A DNA stretch of 12,127 nucleotides from an uncultured Lachnospiraceae bacterium (lineage in GTDB: Bacteria > Bacillota > Clostridia > Lachnospirales > Lachnospiraceae): contig CAKRJM010000049.1 in assembly GCA_934351765.1 (NCBI GenBank), positions 1 to 12,127 of the forward strand. The letters are read 5' to 3'. Numbering within the stretch: the stretch's first letter is position 1; each line of letters begins with the position of its first letter. Shown in pieces: positions 6,951 to 12,127 of the stretch. The position numbers and the translations under genes are program-made. Under the pieces are notes generated by a model. It was not told where the DNA came from, did no database searches, and saw nothing but the letters and a program-made list of their open reading frames with translations.

Positions 6951-7430
6951 TCATCCTAAAATTTCCCGGTATTCTTCCATGAGATCCTTTGCGGCAGGGC
7001 TGCACACCACCGAGCCGCGTTCCAGATCGAACGCCGCAAGCCTTGCCTGGCAATAGCCGCTTCGGTAATATCCGTATCCCTTGTAATAACGGAAATGCCG
7101 GATTGCCCGGCACACATCGTTAGACAGCTTCCGCTCACTGATGAATACCCCGGTTACATAGGTGTAGATATGATTCAGGCCGGGGGAGGATTTACCACGA
7201 CGGATCAGCCATGGTTCGATATAGGTGGTAAGCTGCTCGCGAAAGCGGAGAAGATCCGTTTTAGATAAGGTTAAGGTACTGCGGATAAAGGCATGTTCGG
7301 TACAGTCAAACTGACTGTAGTGCGCATAGGTATCATAAATTGTCCCATCCAGATGGTAGGGACAAAACAGTTCGTGGTTTCTGGAATAATATTCTAATAG
7401 TCTCTGATGGAGACCTGCAGCATCTAACAT
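6951..7430 (-). CDS. Hypothetical protein, 159 aa, tyrosine-rich
   Basis: I do not recognise this family. The protein is soluble (no signal peptide or membrane segment), mixed in charge and rich in Tyr and His, e.g. FRYYKGYGYYRSGYCQ near the C-terminal third. A mid-region segment, GLNHIYTYVTGVFISE, looks conserved in style, with a well-packed beta pattern. Codon use and base composition match the neighbours, so it looks real and native. Start at ATG 7430 has TAGGAG ten bases upstream; a TTG one codon earlier is also possible. It reads in the same direction as the nuclease gene upstream, but a long hairpin with a T tail lies between them, so its expression may be separate or controlled by read-through. 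Confidence 0.75.
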   Translation of the reverse strand: MLDAAGLHQRLLEYYSRNHELFCPYHLDGTIYDTYAHYSQFDCTEHAFIRSTLTLSKTDLLRFREQLTTYIEPWLIRRGKSSPGLNHIYTYVTGVFISERKLSNDVCRAIRHFRYYKGYGYYRSGYCQARLAAFDLERGSVVCSPAAKDLMEEYREILG

Positions 7431-7466
7431 CAATCAAACACTCCTAATGAATCGTTTTCATTATGC

Positions 7467-7522
7467 AAAAAGTCTCTGTTCCGCACAGGAGCCCCAAATG
7501 CTTCAGAGGCGGAAAGAGACTT
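7467..7522 (-). terminator. Long hairpin with T tail: terminator or leader attenuator
   Basis: On the - strand, AAGTCTCTTTCCGC (7522-7509) pairs with GCGGAACAGAGACTT (7484-7470), 14 bp with one bulged base, closing a 24-nt apex that can form an inner stem (GCCTC with GGGGC). Five T's follow (7471-7467). It lies about 48 nt after the stop of the nuclease gene and only 37 nt before the start of the 159-aa gene. It is either the nuclease terminator or, since little room is left for a promoter below it, an attenuator in the leader of the downstream gene. Confidence 0.7.
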
Positions 7523-7563
7523 GAGATGTTCAGTTCATAAAGTCATAAGGTCGAACGTTATCT

Positions 7564-7592
7564 ATATTATCATGAAAACGGCAGCTTCGCAA
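7564..7592 (-). promoter_or_regulatory. Weak candidate promoter for the 159-aa gene
   Basis: TTGCGA (7592-7587), a 17-nt spacer and TAATAT (7569-7564) with a TG one base upstream of the -10, at the very end of the nuclease gene. Each hexamer matches consensus at four of six positions. If used, the transcript would begin near 7557 and carry the long hairpin as its 5' leader. Evidence is slight. Confidence 0.25.
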
Positions 7593-8667
7593 GAAGAATT
7601 GTCTGGAAAAGAGTGGTATTTTCTCCGATCCCAGGCGTGTATTCCAGATACGCAGGCTTTTTTTTGTATTCCCGATAAAACAGCGGCGGAAGAGATCCGG
7701 ATAAATCGGGAACCGGGAAAAAGACGCCGGTCCGGTTCTGATAACAGGTCTTTGCAGTTGCCTTTTTTTTATGGGCAGGATCCACAAAGACGGCGACACT
7801 TTTATGGATCGCCTGATCCTCCTCCGGCAGATAATAATAATTCTTGTAATCTGGAAAAAAATAGCGGAGCGTCATATACTCCAGCGGCAGGCGGAGAATA
7901 AGGCGGTTTTTCCGGCAGGAAATCCGGAGTTCGTCTGCGCCGTAAGTAAAGGGAACCGGGAGTGTTATGTTCGGATGCTCAAAGATTAAAAAAAGCTCCT
8001 GCTTTGTGCTTCCGGAAAGCGTGAGATATTCCTGAACCTGTTCGGAACAGAGGGTAAACGGACCGGAAAAGAAGTCTTTATAATGAAATAGGGTAAAAAG
8101 CTCTGGGAGTCCCATAATATCTTCGGCATTATGAAGAAGCAGCGCATCATAAAACCGTTTTTCACCGGTTTGAAGATAATCCCAGTAAAACCGGATCAAT
8201 TCTCCGCCGTTATAGGGATCCTCCCTGCCGGTTCCGAGAAAGGTCTCCAGCGTTTTTTGCTTACAGTCGGAAAGACCGAGAAGCTGTTTCATAGGGCGCA
8301 GCTTTCGATATAGATCAAAGCTTTCCGGTTCTCTGGAGGGAAGCGTCAGGCGATGCTTTGATGCGCGCTCCTTCAGAAACGGAAGATCGAAGGTCGTACC
8401 GTTAAAATGGATCAGCATGGAAAAACGGGAGGCAAACAGGAAAAAATGCAGGAGGACTTCTTTTTCGGCCTCCGCGCTGTCGCTGAACCACTGGCGCAGG
8501 TGCCAGCCGCCATCACGGAAATAGACGCAGCCGATCAGATAGACCAGATCCCGTTTCGCAGAAAGCCCGGTGGTCTCAATATCAAAAAACAGAAGGCGCT
8601 CCGGATCCATCAGCCTGTTTAAATCATATGGACAAGTATAGTTGTAATCTTTTGTAATCGTAATCAT
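7570..8667 (-). CDS. YprB-type RNase H-fold (DEDD) nuclease
   Basis: Predicted metal-dependent 3'-5' exonuclease of the YprB/RNase_H_2 class, 365 aa. The N-terminal half (about 24-190) has the three exonuclease motifs: FFDIETTG with D29 and E31, HFNGTTFDLPFL with D94, and LLHNAEDIMGL with H179 and D183. The C-terminal half (about 195-365) is unrecognised, rich in aromatic and basic residues, and may bind nucleic acid. Substrate is unknown. It is divergent from ruvAB, which hints at a DNA repair role but proves nothing. The ATG has no ribosome site; it sits exactly seven bases after a consensus -10, so the mRNA is predicted to be leaderless. A later ATG (M20) has only a poor upstream AGG and would remove residues preceding the catalytic strand that I believe family members share. 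Confidence 0.88.
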   Translation of the reverse strand: MITITKDYNYTCPYDLNRLMDPERLLFFDIETTGLSAKRDLVYLIGCVYFRDGGWHLRQWFSDSAEAEKEVLLHFFLFASRFSMLIHFNGTTFDLPFLKERASKHRLTLPSREPESFDLYRKLRPMKQLLGLSDCKQKTLETFLGTGREDPYNGGELIRFYWDYLQTGEKRFYDALLLHNAEDIMGLPELFTLFHYKDFFSGPFTLCSEQVQEYLTLSGSTKQELFLIFEHPNITLPVPFTYGADELRISCRKNRLILRLPLEYMTLRYFFPDYKNYYYLPEEDQAIHKSVAVFVDPAHKKKATAKTCYQNRTGVFFPVPDLSGSLPPLFYREYKKKPAYLEYTPGIGENTTLFQTILLAKLPFS

Positions 8668-8673
8668 GGATTC

Positions 8674-8702
8674 ATTATAAAACGCTAAAACCGTTCTGTC
8701 AA
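8674..8702 (-). promoter_or_regulatory. Perfect-consensus promoter of the nuclease gene
   Basis: TTGACA (8702-8697), exactly 17 nt, and TATAAT (8679-8674): all twelve hexamer bases match the sigma-A consensus. The normal start point, seven bases after the -10, falls on the A of the ATG at 8667. Confidence 0.9.
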
Positions 8703-8729
8703 GAAAATAGAACGTATGTTTGAAAAGGG

Positions 8730-8758
8730 TTGATTTTATAGGGAATCTGTATTATACT
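8730..8758 (+). promoter_or_regulatory. Promoter of ruvAB
   Basis: TTGATT (8730-8735), 17 nt, TATACT (8753-8758). Transcription would start near 8765, giving a 5' leader of about 50 nt. The predicted transcript lies downstream of most of the longer possible ruvA frame, agreeing with the start at 8817. It is back to back with the nuclease promoter, 27 nt between the two -35 boxes. Confidence 0.65.
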
Positions 8759-8816
8759 AAGAAATCATTATCCAGTGTCAACGAAGCTCAGTTTTAGTTT
8801 AGAAAGGATCGAGACT

Positions 8817-9434
8817 ATGATTTCATATATCAAAGGCCGTCTTCTTGAACGTTATGAGGACAGTATCATTCTGGAAAACAATGGGATCGGTTATCAGATC
8901 CAGGTTCCGGTATCTTTTTTGTCCCATATGCGGACGGGAGAGGAGCTTCAGGTTTATACATATCTTTATGTCCGCGAGGACGCTCTGAATCTGTACGGTT
9001 TTCAGAGCCGGGAGGATCTGGAGGTCTTCCGCCTGCTGATCGGGGTGAGCGGAATCGGTCCAAAAGGGGCGCTTGGAATCCTGTCGGTGATTCAGCCGGA
9101 TGATCTGCGGTTTGCGGTTCTGGCGGAGGATGCGAAAGCCATCTCGGCCGCGCCGGGAATCGGACTGAAAACAGCAAGAAAGCTGATCCTGGAATTGAAG
9201 GATAAATTCAGTCTGGAGGACGCCTTTGAGCTGAAAAGCGCCCATGAGGCAGCGCTTGGTACAGCCGGAAACAGCGAGTACGAGGATAAGAAGTCGGAAA
9301 CCGTTCAGGCACTGGCTGCGCTGGGCTATCGTGCATCGGAAGCCATGAAGGCGGTCAATCGCGTGCCGGACGGCGAGACACTCAGTGTCGAAGCGCTGTT
9401 AAAGGCAGCATTAAAGCAGATGGCTTTGTTATAA
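8817..9434 (+). CDS. ruvA: Holliday junction branch-migration protein RuvA
   Basis: Tetrameric protein that holds Holliday junctions open for the RuvB motors during recombinational repair. At 205 aa it is close to the 203 aa of E. coli RuvA. The OB-fold domain (1-62) begins MISYIKGRL; the two helix-hairpin-helix motifs are [10 protein letters not shown] (about 76-86) and [11 protein letters not shown] (about 113-123); the flexible C-terminal RuvB-binding domain (about 160-205) has [15 protein letters not shown] 8817 is chosen over an upstream TTG-type frame start because AGAAAGGA lies eight bases before it and the protein then starts as the family does. ruvB follows after 19 nt. No ruvC is adjacent. 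Confidence 0.96.
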   Translation: MISYIKGRLLERYEDSIILENNGIGYQIQVPVSFLSHMRTGEELQVYTYLYVREDALNLYGFQSREDLEVFRLLIGVSGIGPKGALGILSVIQPDDLRFAVLAEDAKAISAAPGIGLKTARKLILELKDKFSLEDAFELKSAHEAALGTAGNSEYEDKKSETVQALAALGYRASEAMKAVNRVPDGETLSVEALLKAALKQMALL

Positions 9435-9453
9435 GAGCGGGAAGGAACAGCAG

Positions 9454-10452
9454 ATGGAAAAGCGGATTATCAATACCGAATTTACCAGGGAGGATATGGG
9501 GATCGAGAATCATCTCCGTCCGCAGACCCTGGATGAATATATCGGACAGGAAAAAGCAAAGGAAATGCTCCGGGTTTATATTGATGCGGCAAGATCACGG
9601 GGAGAGGCGCTGGATCATGTGCTGTTTTACGGTCCTCCCGGACTGGGAAAAACAACACTGGCGGGAATCCTTGCCAATGAGATGGGATCGGAGTTAAAGA
9701 TCACGGCAGGACCGGCCATTGAAAAGCCGGGTGAGATGGCGGCTATCTTAAATAATTTAACTGATGGAGATATTTTATTCGTAGATGAGATCCACAGGCT
9801 GAACCGCCAGGTGGAAGAGGTCCTTTATCCGGCTATGGAGGATTATGCCATCGATATTGTGATCGGAAAGGGAGCTTCGGCCAGGTCGATCCGACTGGAT
9901 CTTCCCCATTTCACCTTAGTCGGTGCAACGACCAGAGCCGGTCTTCTGACGGCACCTCTGCGGGACCGGTTCGGCGTAGTCCATCATCTGGAATTTTATA
10001 CGGAGGACGAGCTTCTGACCATTATCCTCCGGTCAGCCAGAGTTTTAAATGTGGGAATTGAGGAGGCCGGCGCAAGACAAATTGCCTCCCGCTCCAGAGG
10101 AACGCCGAGACTGGCCAACCGTCTGTTAAAACGAGTGAGAGATTTTGCCCAGGTGCGCCATGACGGTGTGATCACCGAAGCAGTCGCTGCAGAAGCACTG
10201 GATCTTCTTGATGTGGATAAAATGGGACTGGATGCCACCGACCGGCGGATCCTTCTGACCGTGATCGAAAAGTTTGGCGGCGGACCGGTGGGACTGGAGA
10301 CTCTGGCCGCGGCCCTTTCCGAGGATGTGGGTACGCTGGAAGATGTTTATGAGCCGTATCTGTTAAAGAACGGCTTGCTGAACCGGACGCCAAGAGGACG
10401 TATGGCGACGGAGCTGGCTTACCATCATCTCGGCCTGGCGTCCCCGTTCTGA
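9454..10452 (+). CDS. ruvB: Holliday junction helicase RuvB
   Basis: AAA+ hexameric ATPase that drives branch migration with RuvA. At 332 aa it is the usual length. Motifs: Walker [10 protein letters not shown] (60-68), Walker B LFVDEIHR (about 108-115), the RuvA-contacting beta-hairpin region (about 125-148), sensor 1 GATTRAG (157-163), the arginine finger in PLRDRFG (about 168-174), sensor 2 [13 protein letters not shown] (about 213-225), and the C-terminal winged helix (about 255-332) ending RTPRGR...HLGL. The ribosome site GAAGGAA is 441-447 in the 9 kb line, i.e. seven bases before the ATG. Operon with ruvA. Confidence 0.97.
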   Translation: MEKRIINTEFTREDMGIENHLRPQTLDEYIGQEKAKEMLRVYIDAARSRGEALDHVLFYGPPGLGKTTLAGILANEMGSELKITAGPAIEKPGEMAAILNNLTDGDILFVDEIHRLNRQVEEVLYPAMEDYAIDIVIGKGASARSIRLDLPHFTLVGATTRAGLLTAPLRDRFGVVHHLEFYTEDELLTIILRSARVLNVGIEEAGARQIASRSRGTPRLANRLLKRVRDFAQVRHDGVITEAVAAEALDLLDVDKMGLDATDRRILLTVIEKFGGGPVGLETLAAALSEDVGTLEDVYEPYLLKNGLLNRTPRGRMATELAYHHLGLASPF

Positions 10453-10565
10453 TCATCGGAATGTCGGTATTTCTTCACGTTCCACGGCCAGGGCAGACCG
10501 GGGCTGCTGATGTATGTGCCGGCTGGCTGATCCGGGGGATCTGCGAAAGATCTCTCTCTTTTCAG
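10453..10565. other. Gap after ruvB, no gene; weak hairpins only
   Basis: No convincing protein. Two small stems occur: GATCC-GGG-GGATC (10529-10541) and GATCT-GCGAA-AGATC (10538-10552), which share bases and so exclude each other. The second is followed by TCTCTCTTTT and might weakly end the ruvAB transcript. Confidence 0.3.
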
Positions 10566-10594
10566 TTGTCTTTTAGGCGTTTACCCTTTATAAT
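10566..10594 (+). promoter_or_regulatory. Promoter of zapA
   Basis: TTGTCT (10566-10571), 17 nt, TATAAT (10589-10594). The start of transcription would be near 10601, leaving a leader of about 39 nt with a small TCGGC/GCCGA hairpin and then AGGAG eight bases before the zapA start. Confidence 0.75.
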
Positions 10595-10639
10595 AAAAAG
10601 AAAGATCGGCACAGGCCGAGAACATGAGGAGAAAACGGA

Positions 10640-11023
10640 ATGGATTCCAGGAATTATACAGATGTGATCATTGCCGGAAAAGTCTATACGCTGGGCGGCT
10701 ATGAAAGTGAAGAATATCTGCAAAGGATCGCCGGATATCTGAACGGAAAGAACAGCGAGCTTCGTAAGATCGATGGCTTTCTGCGCCAGACACCGGATTA
10801 TCAGAATATTTTAATGCAGCTTAACGTGGCGGACGATTATTTTAAGGCAGCAGAAGAGCTGGCAGAGGTGAAGGAAACCGCAGAGGCACAGGAAAAAGAA
10901 CTGTATGCACTGAAGCACCAGCTTGTCACGGTTCAGATGAAGCTGGAAAAGCTCCGCAGTAAAATGGATCAGATTGAAAAAGCCAGTCGAGGGAACCATA
11001 CGGACGGAACCAATACAGACTGA
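10640..11023 (+). CDS. zapA: Cell division protein ZapA
   Basis: Small cytoplasmic protein that bundles FtsZ filaments at the division ring. The N-terminal globular part (about 1-65) has the family pattern: a beta strand DVIIAGKVYTLGG, then EEYLQRIAGYLNGK. It includes the typical NILMQLNVADDYFKA helix (about 55-70), followed by a charged coiled coil (about 70-115) rich in Glu, Lys and Gln that makes the dimer and tetramer. The 127-aa length is within the Gram-positive range. The last 12 residues are polar and probably disordered. It has its own promoter and is followed by a terminator, so it can be expressed alone; a U32 gene lies downstream as in other Firmicutes. Confidence 0.9.
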   Translation: MDSRNYTDVIIAGKVYTLGGYESEEYLQRIAGYLNGKNSELRKIDGFLRQTPDYQNILMQLNVADDYFKAAEELAEVKETAEAQEKELYALKHQLVTVQMKLEKLRSKMDQIEKASRGNHTDGTNTD

Positions 11024-11040
11024 AACGAAGGATACACGGG

Positions 11041-11073
11041 AATGGGGCAGCAGGCAGCGCAGCCCCGTTTTCT
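11041..11073 (+). terminator. Intrinsic terminator after zapA
   Basis: AATGGGGC (11041-11048) pairs with GCCCCGTT (11062-11069), eight pairs including one U-G, around a 13-base loop, followed by TTCT. The T run is short and broken, so some read-through into the U32 gene is likely. Confidence 0.6.
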
Positions 11074-11093
11074 ATGTTTCATGGAAAAATCCG

Positions 11094-11122
11094 TCCGGTG
11101 AAACGAAAAGCGCTCCACCGGA
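11094..11122 (+). other. Hairpin in the leader of the U32 gene
   Basis: TCCGGTG and CACCGGA make a perfect 7-bp stem around a 15-base loop, with no T run. I see no clear promoter between the zapA terminator and the U32 start, so how that gene is transcribed is open: read-through from zapA, or a promoter too weak to spot. Confidence 0.35.
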
Positions 11123-11186
11123 GCCGCACTGTGGCGGAAGGGGAGGAAATTTTTCAGAGAAGCTCAGAATGGTGAGGGAGAACGGA

Positions 11187-12127
11187 ATGGTGGAACACAA
11201 AAAAAATATGCGAAAACAGGAGATTGAAGTGCTGGCGCCGGCAGGTTCCTTTGAAAGCCTGAAGGCAGCCGTGAATGCCGGTGCGGACGCCGTCTATATG
11301 GGCGGAGCCCGGTTCGGAGCCCGCGCTTATGCAGAAAGCACCGGACAGGATATGCTGCTTCCGTCTCTGGACTATGTCCATCTTCATGGCCGGAAGCTGT
11401 ATCTGACCGTCAATACCCTGTTAAAAGAAATGGAGATGGAACGGGAACTGTATGATTATCTTCTTCCCGCGTATGAGGCGGGAGTGGATGCACTGATCAT
11501 TCAGGATCTTGGTGTCTGGAATTTTGTCCGGAGGGAATTTCCAAAGTTCCGGCTTCATGCCAGCACTCAGATGACCATTACCGGTGTAGACGGAGCGCAG
11601 ACAGCAAAGCGTCTTGGTGCAGACCGGATTGTGACGGCCAGAGAGCTTTCCATTGCAGAGATTAAAAAGATCCATGACGCGGTCAATGTGGAGATCGAGA
11701 CCTTTGTTCATGGAGCGCTTTGTTACTGTTATTCCGGACAGTGTCTGTTCAGCAGCATGATTGGCGGCCGAAGCGGAAATCGCGGACGTTGTGCCCAGCC
11801 CTGCAGACTGCCCTTTGCGTTACTGGAAAACGGAAAAAAGAAGCATCTGCGGGAAGGTGATTACCTTCTGAATTTAAAGGATCTTTGCGGGCTGGATTCC
11901 CTTGGTGAGCTTCTGGATGCCGGAGTCTGTTCCCTGAAGATCGAGGGACGAATGAAAAGCCCCCGCTATACGGCAGGTGTCACAAGTGTGTACCGCCGTT
12001 ATGTGGATCAGTATCAGCAGGCAGGGAGCAAGGGGTTAAAGGCTGACCTTTCCGACCGGGAATTCCTTCTGGAGCTGTTTGACCGGGGCGGTTTTTCGGA
12101 TGGCTATTTCCATACTCATAACGGGAA
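11187..12127 (+). CDS. U32 family protein (peptidase U32/RlhA-TrhP type), 5' part
   Basis: The first 313 codons; the gene runs off the window. It starts with the U32 opening EVLAPAGSFESLKAAVNAGADAVYMGG in two blocks and has the family signature ETFVHGALCYCYSGQCLFSS (171-190). Cysteines C179, C186, C202 and C206 have the spacing expected for the Fe-S site of this family. Well-studied members hydroxylate RNA from prephenate (RlhA on 23S rRNA, TrhP on tRNA); older records call the family collagenases or peptidases. The stretch LCGLDSLGELLDAGVCSLKI followed by EGRMKSPRY is shared by both groups, so the substrate is undecided. Start at ATG 11187 follows GAGGGAG by six bases. An in-frame ATG at 11169 lacks a well-placed site. 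Confidence 0.9.
   Translation, partial: MVEHKKNMRKQEIEVLAPAGSFESLKAAVNAGADAVYMGGARFGARAYAESTGQDMLLPSLDYVHLHGRKLYLTVNTLLKEMEMERELYDYLLPAYEAGVDALIIQDLGVWNFVRREFPKFRLHASTQMTITGVDGAQTAKRLGADRIVTARELSIAEIKKIHDAVNVEIETFVHGALCYCYSGQCLFSSMIGGRSGNRGRCAQPCRLPFALLENGKKKHLREGDYLLNLKDLCGLDSLGELLDAGVCSLKIEGRMKSPRYTAGVTSVYRRYVDQYQQAGSKGLKADLSDREFLLELFDRGGFSDGYFHTHNG

Noticed and set aside
7521..7901. 126-aa + strand frame opposite the nuclease gene
   Set aside because: Lies across the hairpin and the nuclease coding end, without a ribosome site; its composition looks like antisense reading.
8775..8816. 14-residue extension of RuvA
   Set aside because: Family proteins start at MISYIKGRL, and the ribosome site at 8801-8808 serves ATG 8817.
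10461..10667. 68-aa frame between ruvB and zapA
   Set aside because: It spans the zapA promoter and ribosome site, has no ribosome site of its own and no protein-like features.
1..12127. Mobile element, phage or CRISPR content
   Set aside because: No transposase, integrase, terminal inverted repeats or regularly spaced repeats were seen; gene content and composition look like core chromosome.

Overview
The window looks like ordinary chromosome from a Gram-positive anaerobe of the class Clostridia, most likely Lachnospiraceae. This is inferred from the gene order (FAD oxidoreductase, cmk, ispH, S1-like protein), the strong Shine-Dalgarno sites and consensus sigma-A type promoters, a ZapA-U32 peptidase pair, and a small CXXC protein of a type I know from clostridia. 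I see no insertion sequence, phage gene, tRNA, rRNA or CRISPR array.

Layout. (1) Positions 1-2874, + strand: the tail of a BaiN-type flavoprotein, then cytidylate kinase, IspH and a four-domain S1 protein. IspH and S1 overlap by 20 nt in different frames, and a bidirectional terminator closes the block. (2) Positions 2938-4936, - strand: a redox operon, read in the order small CXXC protein (46 aa, TTG start), polytopic 4Fe-4S protein of the NapH type, thioredoxin-fold lipoprotein of the TlpA type. (3) Positions 4970-6869, + strand, divergent from the operon: an OmpR-type response regulator and its histidine kinase. The two units share a symmetric promoter region. (4) Positions 6951-8667, - strand: an unrecognised 159-aa protein, preceded by a long leader hairpin, and a YprB-type RNase H-fold nuclease whose promoter predicts a leaderless mRNA. 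(5) Positions 8730-12127, + strand: ruvA-ruvB, then zapA from its own promoter, a terminator, and the first 313 codons of a U32 family protein that runs off the end.

The most interesting part is the redox island at 2938-6869. A plausible model, which is inference, is that the 4Fe-4S membrane protein passes electrons from the cytoplasm to the CXXC lipoprotein outside the membrane, helped by the small membrane CXXC protein, under control of the adjacent two-component system. It would do the job of DsbD/CcdA in extracytoplasmic thiol or methionine-sulfoxide repair. The ruvAB, cmk, ispH, S1 and zapA regions are housekeeping.
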